Shown: positions 16,113-26,700 of the stretch, in pieces
How the letters are laid out: the number at the start of each line of letters is the position of its first letter
Position numbering within the stretch: position 1 is the first letter of the stretch
Assembly: GCA_966212235.1 (NCBI GenBank)
Contig: CBIHPP010000001.1
Location: forward strand, 682,001-746,000
Source of the DNA: Niastella sp966212235
Lineage (GTDB): Bacteria > Bacteroidota > Bacteroidia > Chitinophagales > Chitinophagaceae
Reading direction: 5' to 3'
DNA: 64,000 nucleotides
Notes under the pieces: generated by a model
Databases searched by the model: none
What the model was told of the DNA's origin: nothing
The model's input: only the letters and a program-made list of their open reading frames with translations
Made by a program: the position numbers and the translations under genes

Positions 16113-16331
16113 ATGTCCAAAAAGTCAATTAATCGCATCAAAATAGTTCTTGCTGAACAGGACAAAACGAATAAATGGCTTGCAGAACGTTTAAGTAAGA
16201 ATGAAACAACAATCTCTCACTGGTGTACAAATGAAAAGCAGCCCTCGCTTGAGACGTTAGTTGGTGTCGCAAAGGTTTTGAATGTAGATGTGCGAGAATT
16301 ATTGCATTCAACAAAATCTTTATCATTCTAA
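16113..16331 (+). CDS. Small XRE-family HTH regulator of the type I R-M operon
   Basis: The 72-residue protein is a bare HTH_3 domain: INRIKIVLAEQDKTNKWLAE, then RLSKNETTISHWCTNEKQPS, then LETLVGVAKVLNVDVREL. It ends 13 bases before the hsdR start in the same direction. Small HTH proteins directly before restriction genes often time endonuclease expression after entry into a new host (controller proteins), so that role is inferred here. Upstream, ACAATATATTTGCCC contains a TATATTTG-like box about 20 bases before the ATG. Confidence 0.85.
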   Translation: MSKKSINRIKIVLAEQDKTNKWLAERLSKNETTISHWCTNEKQPSLETLVGVAKVLNVDVRELLHSTKSLSF

Positions 16332-16344
16332 TCTTAATTACTGA

Positions 16345-19300
16345 ATGTCTTTTAACGAAAATTCGCGTGTAAAAATTCCTGCATTGCTGCATTTGATGAA
16401 ACTAGGGTATCAGTATATTCCTGTTTCGCAACAAAACCGTATTGCAGATACCAATATCTTCGACAATGTCTTTGTGGAAAGTCTGATACGGATTAATTCA
16501 AATGTAACTAAGGAAGAAATTCTGCGCCTACTAGATGAAGTGAGCCTGGAATTGGATTATGAGGATTTAGGGCGGAAATTTTATCAAAGACTGACTTCGA
16601 CATCTGGCATTAAGCTGATTGATTTCCAAAATTTTAATAATAACAGCTTTCATATAACAGCCGAGCTGACGGCCAAAAACGGCGATGAGGAGTTTCGTCC
16701 AGACATTACGATACTTATAAACGGTATGCCTTTGGCATTTGTTGAAGTCAAGAAGCCGCACAACAAAGAAGGCGTGATTGCGGAAAGAAGCCGTATTAAT
16801 GCCCGTTTCAAAAACAAACATTTTCGACGTTTTGCCAATATCACGCAACTAATGGTCTTTTCCAACAATATGGAATATGAAGATGGCATTGTGGAACCTG
16901 TGTTTGGAGCGTTTTATGCCACCCCGGCGTATGCTGATTTACAGTTTAATTTTTTCAGGGAAGATGAAGATTATCCGGTTAAACAAAAATTGGGAACTAT
17001 CTCTGAACTGGAAGAAAATACTGTATTGAAAGATAACAACTTGCTTGTCATTAAACATAGTCCGGAGTTTAAGACCAACAAAGAACCACATACGCCTACA
17101 CATCGTATTCTGACGTCTTTATTTAGCAAAGGACGGTTAGAATTTATCCTTCGGTATGCCATTGCTTATGTGGAAGAAGAAGTCGGCCTGCAGAAACATA
17201 TTATGCGTTATCCACAGCTTTTTGCAACAATGGCCATTGCTGCAAAACTCGCTGAAGGCAAACGTAAGGGTATTATCTGGCATACACAAGGGTCGGGAAA
17301 AACAGCTTTAGCATTTTATAATGTTAAACATTTAACGGATTATTACCAGAAGCATAATATTATTCCGAAGTTTTACTTTATCGTTGATAGATTGGATTTG
17401 CTGATACAGGCTTCAACGGAGTTTGCAAATCGCGGACTGAAAGTTAATCAAGTAAATTCCCGGCAGGCCTTTATCAATGATTTACAAATAGCCGGGGCTA
17501 TTCATAACGACAGTGGAAAGGCTGAAATTACAGTGATCAATATTCAGAAATTTAGTGAAGATTCCACGGTTATAAAGCTGCCAGACTACGATATCAATAC
17601 GCAACGGATATATTTTCTGGATGAAGCGCATAGAAGTTATAATCCTAAGGGTAATTATCTTGCCAATTTGATCAATTCAGATAAAAGCGCGGTGATTATT
17701 GCCTTAACCGGAACTCCATTATTGAAAGAAGTGGCAAAAGAATACGATTCTAAGCTGCTATTTGGTAATTATATCCATAAGTATTATTACAATCGTTCAA
17801 TTGCTGATGGCTATACTTTGCGCCTGATTCGTGAAGAGATTGAAGGCCGTTTCAAAATGGAAATGAAGGAAGTAATGGATCAAATCATGAAGGAGACCAA
17901 GCTCCTTAAAGGCGATATCAAAGCATCGGATGTTTATGCGCAAAGACCATTCGCTCAGGGGTTGCTCGACTATATTACAAAAGACCTACAAGACTTTAGA
18001 AATTACTGGCAAGATAAAACACTGGGCGGATTGGTGGTCTGCGATTCTTCCAAGCAAGCCAAAATGTTGTTTCAATTATTTGAAGAGCAATATGGCAAAC
18101 AAGAAACAGATGCAGGTAAGCTGTCCATGGCTGCCGAATCTCCCGCTCCATACGAAATAGATGAAGATCAGCTATCCATAGCAGCCGAACCAGATGTTCC
18201 TTATGGCAATCCCAAAAAAGAAAATTTGACCGCAGCCCTGATCCTGCATGATGAAAACGATAAAGCTATCCGTAAAGAACTCATCAAAGCATATAAAGCC
18301 GGAAAGATTGATTTACTATTTGTATATAATATGCTGCTTACGGGGTTTGATGCTAAGCGTTTAAAAAAACTTTATTTAGCACGTGTGATTCAAGACCACA
18401 ACCTATTACAGACGCTGACACGAGTGAATCGTCCCTACAAAAAGTACCAATACGGGTATGTGGTAGACTTTGCGGATATCTCTGAAGCTTTTGATCGCAC
18501 CAATCAATTGTATTTTCGGGAATTGCAGGAGCAGTTGGGCGATGAAATGGAAATGTATTCGCACCTGTTCAAGTCAGAGGCGGAAATAAGAACTGAGATT
18601 GAAAACATCAAAGAAGCCCTTTTTCATTACGACACTGAAAACCGGGAAATCTTTTCTCAGCAAATCAGCCAACTAACGGACAAGAAAGAATTAATGCTGT
18701 TGGTGAAAGCTTTGCGTACCGCTAAAGAACTTAAGAACCTGATTGCTCTGCAGGGCTTTGAAGAATTGGGTGAATTGGTTGATTTCGATGTGTTAAACCG
18801 CTTATTAATAGAAGCGCAAAACCGATTAGATAATCTCAATTTTATAGAAAACATCGGTAATGATGAAGCTACGCAAAACTTATTGAATACGGCTTTGGAG
18901 GATATTATTTTTCAGTTTATCAAAATTGGAGAAGAAGAACTGAAACTTGCAGATGAATTGAAAGAGCAACTCCGCAAAACCAGGGAAGCCTTGCAGAGCA
19001 ATTTTGACCAGAGCGATCCGCATTTTGTAAGTTTAAAAGAGGAGTTAGAGCGCATTTTCAAAAAGAAAAATCTTACCGAAACCACACAAGCGGAAATGGT
19101 GGAAAACCTACCCTTGCTGCGAAAAATATATGATGAGGCCAAAGAGCTTAACCGAAAAAACGCTTTGCTAAGAGCAAAATATAACAATGATGAAAAATAT
19201 GCGCGGGTTCATAAGAGACTGACAGAAAAAGGAATACTCAATGCTAAAGAAATGCAATTACATCGTGCATTGATGCAGGTAAAAAATGAAGTAGACAATA

Positions 19301-19479
19301 AACTTGAAGGACAGGAAGATTATTTGATCAACGAAGCCTTGTTTGACCGTTACTTAATTCGCTTAGTGTCGCAAAAGTTTGTAATGGATGAGAAATTAGA
19401 TTTAGATACAAATACCAGGCAAAATATCAGTACTCTTATAGGAAAAGAATATTTTCAGCTATACCATAACAGACTATAA
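16345..19479 (+). CDS. hsdR: Type I restriction enzyme, R subunit (endonuclease/translocase)
   Basis: The protein has 1044 residues, normal for HsdR. The PD-(D/E)XK nuclease is near 115-140 (FRPDITILINGMPLAFVEVK, with D and E-x-K). The SF2 translocase has Walker A HTQGSGKTALAF (~314), DEAH in FLDEAHRSY (~426) and motif III ALTGTP. Motif VI lies around QTLTRVNRPY. A long helical C-terminus binds HsdM. It pulls in and cuts unmodified DNA when assembled as R2M2S. At ~592-622 there is an odd insertion with two copies of an AAE-x-x-x-PY motif (SMAAESPAPY, SIAAEPDVPY) that is also found in HsdS. The gene opens a tight hsdRMS operon. Confidence 0.97.
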   Translation: MSFNENSRVKIPALLHLMKLGYQYIPVSQQNRIADTNIFDNVFVESLIRINSNVTKEEILRLLDEVSLELDYEDLGRKFYQRLTSTSGIKLIDFQNFNNNSFHITAELTAKNGDEEFRPDITILINGMPLAFVEVKKPHNKEGVIAERSRINARFKNKHFRRFANITQLMVFSNNMEYEDGIVEPVFGAFYATPAYADLQFNFFREDEDYPVKQKLGTISELEENTVLKDNNLLVIKHSPEFKTNKEPHTPTHRILTSLFSKGRLEFILRYAIAYVEEEVGLQKHIMRYPQLFATMAIAAKLAEGKRKGIIWHTQGSGKTALAFYNVKHLTDYYQKHNIIPKFYFIVDRLDLLIQASTEFANRGLKVNQVNSRQAFINDLQIAGAIHNDSGKAEITVINIQKFSEDSTVIKLPDYDINTQRIYFLDEAHRSYNPKGNYLANLINSDKSAVIIALTGTPLLKEVAKEYDSKLLFGNYIHKYYYNRSIADGYTLRLIREEIEGRFKMEMKEVMDQIMKETKLLKGDIKASDVYAQRPFAQGLLDYITKDLQDFRNYWQDKTLGGLVVCDSSKQAKMLFQLFEEQYGKQETDAGKLSMAAESPAPYEIDEDQLSIAAEPDVPYGNPKKENLTAALILHDENDKAIRKELIKAYKAGKIDLLFVYNMLLTGFDAKRLKKLYLARVIQDHNLLQTLTRVNRPYKKYQYGYVVDFADISEAFDRTNQLYFRELQEQLGDEMEMYSHLFKSEAEIRTEIENIKEALFHYDTENREIFSQQISQLTDKKELMLLVKALRTAKELKNLIALQGFEELGELVDFDVLNRLLIEAQNRLDNLNFIENIGNDEATQNLLNTALEDIIFQFIKIGEEELKLADELKEQLRKTREALQSNFDQSDPHFVSLKEELERIFKKKNLTETTQAEMVENLPLLRKIYDEAKELNRKNALLRAKYNNDEKYARVHKRLTEKGILNAKEMQLHRALMQVKNEVDNKLEGQEDYLINEALFDRYLIRLVSQKFVMDEKLDLDTNTRQNISTLIGKEYFQLYHNRL

Positions 19480-20961
19480 TAAATGACAAAGGATATTACA
19501 TATACTATAAAAACCAAGCAGCTCATTGATAACTTAAAAAGCGTATGTGCTAACTATGGCTTGGGAAATGACGGTAATGAATTTAAGATTATTACACAGG
19601 TTTTTTTGTATAAGTTTTTAAACGACAAATTCCGTTACGAAGTAAAAAAACTAAAACCGGAATTAGGAGTCAATAATGATTTCAATGCGGCATTAACAAA
19701 ACTCAAAAAGAAAGAGTTTGAACTGCTAATGGATTTATTAGACGAGAACGTGCCGCGTTTAAAACCTCATCAGTTAATTTCTTATTTACACAACATTCAA
19801 AACAGCGGGGATTTTGCCAAAACATTTGATGATACATTAAGGGACATCAGTATTGAAAATGCCGAAATATTTTCCATCAAATCTTTTTCAGGAGCCAAAG
19901 ATCTATTGTTTGATGAATTGAGTGAATTTATCTCTGACCGCTCGGAAAGAGATGCTTTCTGTCGGGCTATTATCAATAAATTGTTTGAATTTAGCTTTGA
20001 GGAAAGTTTTGAATATTATTTCGAGGAGAAATACGACTTTTTCAAGGATATCTTTGAATACCTGATCAAGGATTACAACTCCGATTCCGGAGGTAAGTAT
20101 GCAGAATATTACACACCCAATGCAGTTGCAAGAATAATAGCCCATATTCTTGTGCCAAGTAAGGTTAAGCAGGCAAGGTGTTATGATCCCAGCGTGGGCT
20201 CAGGATCTTTATTGATGTCTTTGGCACATAAGATTGGAGAAGACAAGTGTACTATTTATTCAGAGGACATCTCGCAAAAGTCAAGCACTATGTTGCGGCT
20301 GAATTTGATCTTGAACAATTTGACGCACAGTATCCCCAATGTGATTAAGACAAACACGATTGCTCAGCCATTTTATCTGGAAAAGCAGAAGTTTGATTAT
20401 ATCGTGTCCAATCCTCCCTTTAAGCTCGACTTTTCAGATTTCAGAAATGATCTGGAAAAGGACAGTTTTAAAGAACGCTTTTTTGCCGGCATTCCCAATG
20501 TCCCCAAAGCCAAAAAAGAATCGATGGCAATTTACCTATTATTTATACAGCACATCATGTACAGCTTAAACGATAGTGGAAAAGCTGCGATTGTAGTGCC
20601 CACTGGATTTATCACGGCACAAAGCGGTATCGAAAAGAAAATACGCGAACGCCTAATAGAAAAAGGTTGGCTTAGAGGAGTGGTAAGTATGCCTAGTAAT
20701 ATTTTTGCGAGTACCGGCACCAATGTATCGGTATTGTTCCTAGATAAAAAGGCAGATAGTGAACACATTATATTGATGGATGCCAGCAAACTTGGAGAAA
20801 CGGTTAAAGAGGGCAAGAATCAGCGCACCGTTTTGACTCGCGACGAAGAAGCTCGCATTGTGGAAACCTTTAACAAGAAAGAAGGAGTAGAAGACCTTTC
20901 TGTGATAGTTACCAAAGGGCAGATACAAGAAAAGAATTATTCTTTCTCTGCAGGTCAGTAT
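19375..20961 (+). repeat. Inverted duplicate, copy 1: hsdR 3' end plus most of hsdM
   Basis: The end of hsdR and codons 1-493 of hsdM recur on the opposite strand at 27805-29430. Over hsdM the copies look roughly 90% identical by eye (for example the tracts from AATGACGGTAATGAATTTAA onward). The hsdR part is more decayed in copy 2. Confidence 0.85.
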
Positions 20962-21114
20962 TTTCAGGGGAAGCTTGGATATGTAGACATTTCAGGAGAA
21001 GTGTTTCGAGAGAAAATGCAAGGATTTGAAGACCGACTATGCGCTCTGTTTAAGGAAGGGGAAGAGCTAGAAAAAGAAATTATGAAACAGCTAAAGAAGG
21101 TGAGATATGAATAA
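19483..21114 (+). CDS. hsdM: Type I restriction enzyme, M subunit (N6-adenine methyltransferase)
   Basis: The protein has 543 residues. An HsdM N-terminal helical domain (~1-130) is followed by the methylase: YYTPNAVARIIAHIL (~209), the SAM-binding motif I DPSVGSGSLL (~235) and catalytic motif IV NPPF (~310). It methylates adenine in the site chosen by HsdS and is required for restriction. It starts three bases after the hsdR stop. It is nearly identical through residue ~493 to the N-terminal part of the giant frame on the opposite strand at 23.7-29.3 kb; the two diverge right after FSAGQY. Confidence 0.97.
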   Translation: MTKDITYTIKTKQLIDNLKSVCANYGLGNDGNEFKIITQVFLYKFLNDKFRYEVKKLKPELGVNNDFNAALTKLKKKEFELLMDLLDENVPRLKPHQLISYLHNIQNSGDFAKTFDDTLRDISIENAEIFSIKSFSGAKDLLFDELSEFISDRSERDAFCRAIINKLFEFSFEESFEYYFEEKYDFFKDIFEYLIKDYNSDSGGKYAEYYTPNAVARIIAHILVPSKVKQARCYDPSVGSGSLLMSLAHKIGEDKCTIYSEDISQKSSTMLRLNLILNNLTHSIPNVIKTNTIAQPFYLEKQKFDYIVSNPPFKLDFSDFRNDLEKDSFKERFFAGIPNVPKAKKESMAIYLLFIQHIMYSLNDSGKAAIVVPTGFITAQSGIEKKIRERLIEKGWLRGVVSMPSNIFASTGTNVSVLFLDKKADSEHIILMDASKLGETVKEGKNQRTVLTRDEEARIVETFNKKEGVEDLSVIVTKGQIQEKNYSFSAGQYFQGKLGYVDISGEVFREKMQGFEDRLCALFKEGEELEKEIMKQLKKVRYE

Positions 21115-23053
21115 ATGGGTTCAAGCTAAATTGGGTGATATAGTTTTATCAGGTGGTGGCGTGATTCAAACTGGACCATTTGGTAGCCAGTTACACGCTT
21201 CTGATTATGTTGAAGAAGGCATTCCATGTATAATGCCTATCAATTTGAAAGACAACCGCGTGAACTTGGATGCAATAGCTCATATTTCTCCAGCTGACGC
21301 TTCTCGTCTTTCGAAACATCTTGTACAAGAAAATGATATAGTATATGGTAGGCGAGGTGATATCACTAAAAAGGCTTTTATTACAAAAAACGAGGAGGGC
21401 TTTTTCTGTGGAACAGGTTGTCTACTTATTCGGCCTGGTTCTAAGATTAATCCAAAGTTTCTTCTGTATGTCCTTGAGAAACCAGAAAATATATCTTGGT
21501 TAAAGAATCATGCCGTAGGAATCACAATGCCTAATTTAAATACTAACATATTAAGTTCGATACCATTAAACCTTCCTCCGAAAAATTACCAAGATGACAT
21601 TGCGACTGTCCTTGGAGTAATTGATGCCAAAATAGACCTCAATTCCAGAATCAATACCGAGCTGGAGCAAATGGTTAAAACACTGTATGATTATTGGTTT
21701 GTGCAGTTTGATTTTCCTGATATTGAAGGTAATCCATATAAATCTTCCGGTGGTAAAATGGTGTATAATAAGGAGCTGAAGCGAAAAATGCCAGAGAGTT
21801 GGAAAATAGAGAGAATAGATGACTTAGGGACTATTGTAGGCGGAAGTACTCCATCAAAAGCCATTGAAGGTAACTTTAGCCAAGATGGCGTTCCTTGGAT
21901 TACTCCTAAGGATTTGTCGATGAATATTGGTAATAAATTCATTACAAAAGGAGAGCTAGATGTTTCAAATAAGGGCTTAAAAGAAGCTTCATTAAATATT
22001 TTGCCTGCAAAATCTGTTTTAATGTCTTCCAGAGCACCTGTTGGATATTTAGCAATAAACAGAGTTGACTGTACGACGAATCAAGGATTTAAATCAATCA
22101 TTTGTAATAAAGAATATTCTTGTGAGTATGTTTTTTACTTGCTAAAACAGTATATGCCTGTAATCGAAGCTAATGCAACAGGTTCTACTTTTAAGGAAAT
22201 TTCGGCAACAGTTTTTAAGTCAATTAATATCATAAAACCAAACAAGCGAGTTGTAGATGAATTTGTTAAAAAAATAAAATCAATTTTCGAAAAACAAAAC
22301 AATCTCGAACAACAAAACCAACAACTTGCCTCCTTGCGTGATTGGCTGTTACCAATGCTGATGAACGGGCAGGTAAACGTGACCAGCAGTGGTATGTCTA
22401 CCAAAGAGAATACATCAATGGCTGCGGAGCCACAAACTGCTTATGAGAAGACAGCCCAGCTAACTATTCCAACAAGTAAAAAAGGCTTTGCCAAGCAAGT
22501 TTTGGCCGGAAAGATAGTTTCCAAATTTATTGATGATCCGAACTTTACAGACATCAAATTTCAGAAGATACAATTTCTGGCAGAACATATTATCGAGGCC
22601 GATTTAAACCTGAATTATTATTGCCAGGCAGCCGGTCCATATGATAACAAATTTATGCATACTATCTACAATGAATTCCAAAAACTAAAATGGTTTGATT
22701 TTAAAAACAAGCGATTTATTCCATTGGAAAAAAAGGAAAAAATTGAAGAGTATTATCAAGGGTACTTTGCTCCCGCACAGAATCAATTGAATAAATTATT
22801 CAATTTGCTATATCACAGTTCTGAGGCTGAAGCGGAAATATTTGCAACGCTTTATGCGGTATGGAATGACCGGATTATAGAACGTCGAGCCACAACTGAT
22901 GAAGAGTTAATGAATGATTTCTATTTATGGAGTGATCGTAAGCAGCGGTATACAAAAGAGCAGGTTGCTACTGGAGTACAATGGTTGAAAAAGTATCAGA
23001 TGGAGCCGAAGGGTTTTGGGAAATTGATTAAGAAAGCTAAGCCTAAAAGTTGA
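21107..23053 (+). CDS. hsdS: Type I restriction enzyme, S subunit with extra C-terminal domain
   Basis: The 648-residue protein is longer than usual (~400-450). There are two target-recognition domains: residues ~1-155 followed by the conserved helix IATVLGVIDAKIDLNSRINT, and ~230-385 followed by the helix LEQQNQQLASLRDWLLPMLM. They set a bipartite DNA site. After a linker with SMAAEPQTAY comes a ~180-residue domain (FTDIKFQKIQFLAEHII, AGPYDNKFMHTIYNEFQKL, YTKEQVATGVQWLKKY). Its KFQKIQFLAE start resembles the Panacea/SocA-type (DUF4065-like) fold. The start overlaps hsdM by eight bases. Confidence 0.93.
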   Translation: MNKWVQAKLGDIVLSGGGVIQTGPFGSQLHASDYVEEGIPCIMPINLKDNRVNLDAIAHISPADASRLSKHLVQENDIVYGRRGDITKKAFITKNEEGFFCGTGCLLIRPGSKINPKFLLYVLEKPENISWLKNHAVGITMPNLNTNILSSIPLNLPPKNYQDDIATVLGVIDAKIDLNSRINTELEQMVKTLYDYWFVQFDFPDIEGNPYKSSGGKMVYNKELKRKMPESWKIERIDDLGTIVGGSTPSKAIEGNFSQDGVPWITPKDLSMNIGNKFITKGELDVSNKGLKEASLNILPAKSVLMSSRAPVGYLAINRVDCTTNQGFKSIICNKEYSCEYVFYLLKQYMPVIEANATGSTFKEISATVFKSINIIKPNKRVVDEFVKKIKSIFEKQNNLEQQNQQLASLRDWLLPMLMNGQVNVTSSGMSTKENTSMAAEPQTAYEKTAQLTIPTSKKGFAKQVLAGKIVSKFIDDPNFTDIKFQKIQFLAEHIIEADLNLNYYCQAAGPYDNKFMHTIYNEFQKLKWFDFKNKRFIPLEKKEKIEEYYQGYFAPAQNQLNKLFNLLYHSSEAEAEIFATLYAVWNDRIIERRATTDEELMNDFYLWSDRKQRYTKEQVATGVQWLKKYQMEPKGFGKLIKKAKPKS

Positions 23054-23099
23054 AAATATGGTCCTAGAAATTGAAAAGTTTATATAAGTTTAAAATTAA

Positions 23100-23142
23100 C
23101 AATTAAAGAGTTGAGGGCATTTGATCTTCAGCTCTTTAATTG
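23100..23142 (+). terminator. Intrinsic terminator of the hsdRMS operon
   Basis: A near-perfect stem of about 15 pairs (CAATTAAAGAGTTGA / TTCAGCTCTTTAATTG) is followed by TTATTTTAG, 46 bases after hsdS. Confidence 0.85.
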
Positions 23143-23300
23143 TTATTTTAGTGGGGCTGCATATATTTTCCCGGTCAAGTATCTGCCAAATCAGGCATAC
23201 AATAAAATAATTCTCAGTAATATTTGTAATTGTATTTTTTCTGAGTCCATATATAATTATGAGTAGTCCGATTTATACTCTTAGGCGGTTATTATCGTCG

Positions 23301-23459
23301 CTACTTTTTTTTCTTTTTGGGTTGAATTGATTTGTCATCTTTCTTCTTTTTCTCAGGAGAAATGATATCTCCATCTGTCTTTGTTTTATTAGGACTAATC
23401 AAGCCGTCATTCTTTTTGGGATTTTTGGGATTGATTAAACCATCGTTTGTTTTAGCCAT
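23301..23459 (-). CDS. Short basic repeat peptide (52 residues), unknown
   Basis: An ATG-started frame encodes MAKTNDGLINPKNPKKNDGL, continuing with SPNKTKTDGDIISPEKKKKD and a Lys-rich end. The core is three imperfect copies of (N/T)DG(L/D)I(N/S/I)(P/S)P. It is too short for automated gene callers. The internal repetition and the clean start and stop favour a real peptide, but composition alone could create it. It is upstream of nothing on its own strand within 240 bases and lies between the two converging defence loci. Confidence 0.4.
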   Translation of the reverse strand: MAKTNDGLINPKNPKKNDGLISPNKTKTDGDIISPEKKKKDDKSIQPKKKKK

Positions 23460-23544
23460 AATTTTTAAAGTAAGATATTAAATTTCAAGCAAAGGGTGGT
23501 GCCGTTTTTTAACCCTTTTTAAATATGGTGAGGTTTTGTGAGAT

Positions 23545-23655
23545 TTATTTACAGTGTCTAAGTTTATTAATTTCAATCACATCCTCTAAATACGAGTTCG
23601 ACATTTGTCCAGTTATATATTCGTGTGACGCATACGTTTCATGTGATCGTATTAG
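23545..23655 (-). pseudogene. Relic of a serine-recombinase gene 3' tail
   Basis: The frame ends TGQMSNSYLEDVIEINKLRH plus two residues, then stop. It matches the tail of the relic at 57.6 kb (GRLSNRYLENLMEIQQL) at ten of 17 positions, and also the tails at 38.3 and 41.0 kb. The part before TGQM is unrelated to recombinases, so only the tail survives, as expected for the outer edge of an integrated element. Confidence 0.5.
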
Positions 23656-23709
23656 TCAAATTTCAAGGGACTCGGTTAAAAAAAAATGGGAAAAGTATTT
23701 GGACACATA

Positions 23710-26700
23710 TTAAATGGAGTTATTATCCAATTTTCCTTTAACTTGTCTTTCATATATTTCTTCGAAATCTCGTCCAATAATTTCTATTTTGGCAGGATCT
23801 AAATCTTTTTCGATCATCAGCTTAACAGACGCTGTAATTGTACTCCATGCAATTTTAGGATTATTAAAATCACTAATTGGCTTTGCTTGATATGGTAGAG
23901 CAGAGAAGCGCTGAAGATTGTATGGATTCTTCCTCCCCCAATCATAAAATTCCAAAATAATCGGTACGATTTTTACATTATCACCATTTTCGTATCTATC
24001 TATTGCAGTTTTTATTTCGTGTTCAATGATATATTTTGTGCTATAGAAATATTCACTGACCATAAAAAATATAATATCTGCTTCTTGAAATTTATGTTTA
24101 ATTTTTGTGTCCCAGTCATCACCTGGATTTAAGTTAGTACAGTACCATGGTTGCTCAATAAGTTCACCATCAACCAATGGTTGTAAATATCTTTTAAGAG
24201 TATGAGCATGAGCAACATCTTTTTTAGAGTAAGATATTGCTACTTTTTTCTTTTTAACGGGGTTTTCTATAAATTCCATATAATCTTTTAATTTAAAAAG
24301 TTTTTCTTGTTGCTTTTGACTTTGAAGGTTAGCTAATTTTTTCTCTTGAAAAATATGTTTACCCAGGCTGGCATTTTTTTCAAGTATTTTCCTGGAAATA
24401 TAATCGATGCCATCCAATGTAACCATCTCTTCTAATTCGAAACCTGAGTTTACTTCTCTTATGTATTTAAGCACATCATTTGGAAATTCGGGTTTATCAT
24501 TTTTTGTCATGTCATAAATATCTATACAGGCATTCCCTTCATCGTTTCCAAGATAGAATTTTATCATGACTATTTCGTCTGTATGAGGGCTCTTTATAAT
24601 CAACCCATCTTTCCAATAATAAAATATATCCTTATTTTTATCCAAAGGAAAAAGAGTTCCGAAGTGCTGAAAGATGCTTAAAATAACATTTTTATGGATG
24701 AATCCTGTAAACTCAAATCTTCTGTAAGGGATTTGTTTTTCGTTTAAGAACAGCTTTATTTTTCCGTCAGGAATTTTTGGTAGATAAAGCGGTGCGATAA
24801 AGACATCTGAGTACGGATGCTTAAAAATTATTTTAAATTCCTGCATCATTAATAATAAATCATCCGCTTTATTATCATCTACATCTAAACTAAGTATTCT
24901 TACTACATAGTCCCTTTTGAATTCACCTTTTTTCTCTGTGAGTTTTTCAAGAACTTTGTGCATGTTCTCAATTACCCATTTTTTATTTACATATATCTTT
25001 TCTTCTAAGATATTATTGGCACACAAAACAATTCCTACTTGAGCCAAGTATTTTACCAGTCTTCTACATTGATCGTTATTTATTGGTTCCTGAAGCATTT
25101 CATTGCAATAATTCATGAACTCTACAAATGTTAAAACCGGCTTACTATCGTAGTTGGAAATTATATTCTTTATTGGCTCATAGAATTTGGGAAGAACTGC
25201 ACCAACGATATTCATTTTATTGAGCATTTCCAGGAACAAGGAGTCAAAGTGATGTAAGTTTCTTTTAGGCTTAATTGAAATATTAATAATATCATGTATG
25301 AATGAATATTCGTTTTTTAGAGCGTTGTTATCCTGAAATACAATTTTGGAAGCATCTTCAACCTTATTTTGTATTAAAAGAAGTGAACTATCATAGGTGA
25401 CTTCCCTCTTAATTTCAAATTCAAAATTATCAACTTGGACATCTTTGGTATAAAACTTAACAGAGTCCAGCCAGTATCTTATTGGATAATCCTGAGTTTC
25501 AATCACTATCTCTAATTTTTCTTTTGTACTTTGACGAGATTTTCTAAAGTTCAGCTTATCAGTATCTTTATCCCACAGAAGAATATATATTGTATTAGTA
25601 GTATAAAAAAGATGATGCGTATCATGATAGTAATCATGCCCGCCAAAATCAAAAATATGAAGCATGCATTCCTCGCCTATGGTATTGATAGAGTACTTGC
25701 TTTTTATTACTTGTTCATCCATCCAAAGAGTAGGAAGGTGATCTTCTTCAAGACCAGTTTCTTTATTTAAATATTTTACTAAAGTAGATTTGCCTACCTC
25801 GCTATTACCAACCAGAATAACTTTAATGTCTTTGTTAACATAACGTCCGCTTTTTTCGATATCTTCAAATAAGCCTAAAACAGCATTTTTGCCGAGGCTT
25901 ACGATTTCCATTGGAGGCTGTTCCAAAGGATTTTTTGCTATGTTCAGGGTGTTTAATTCCCACTTAGTATTACTTATGCCAATTTTTTCGATAATCGTTT
26001 TGATAGGTGTAAGATCCCTAATAAGATTATTATGCAAATCTAAAGTTTCAATATTGGGGAGTTGGCTAATAAAATCAACGATTTCAATCTTGTTATTGCT
26101 AAGGTAAAGTTCTTTCAACTGAACCATGTTATCCAACGCCTCTACCTCTGAAATCTCATTGTTATTTAAATGGATTTCTTTTAGATTAGATAATTCATTC
26201 AATCCGGCTAAATTGGTGATTCCATTATTACTTAAATTCAAATATTCTAATTTCTTTAGCTTGGTAACAGGTGTAAGGCTTGGAATCCTCCATTTGTTCC
26301 ATTCCTTATCATCATATTTATTCCAATCTCCTCCACAAATCAAAGTCTTTAATTCAACCAATTCACTAATTGTATCAGGCAAAAATTGAATGCTATTTCT
26401 CCTTCCCTTGTTTATACTGGTTAATCGTCTCCATTTTCCATTTCTATATTCAGGCCATTCGTTGCTTAAAATTAATTCTTCAATATGAGTGCATTCGAAC
26501 AATTCTGGAATACTTGTTAAGTCTTTCAATCCGCAATTTCCCAGATCTAATGTTTTTGATTTAGTAGTTAAGCACTCTTCAATTAGGGCGACAGCCATCA
26601 ACAATTCTGTATAGTCTATGTTTTCTTCAGAACCAAAGTCCTTTGAAATGGTCTCATTCCAAACAGGCTTTATAAAGGGGAGGTAAAGAATTTTACTGCA

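Noticed and set aside
23525..23713. 62-codon plus-strand frame before the TIR gene end
   Set aside because: It lies opposite the recombinase-tail relic, whose minus-strand reading is similar to four other loci; the plus frame has no relatives.
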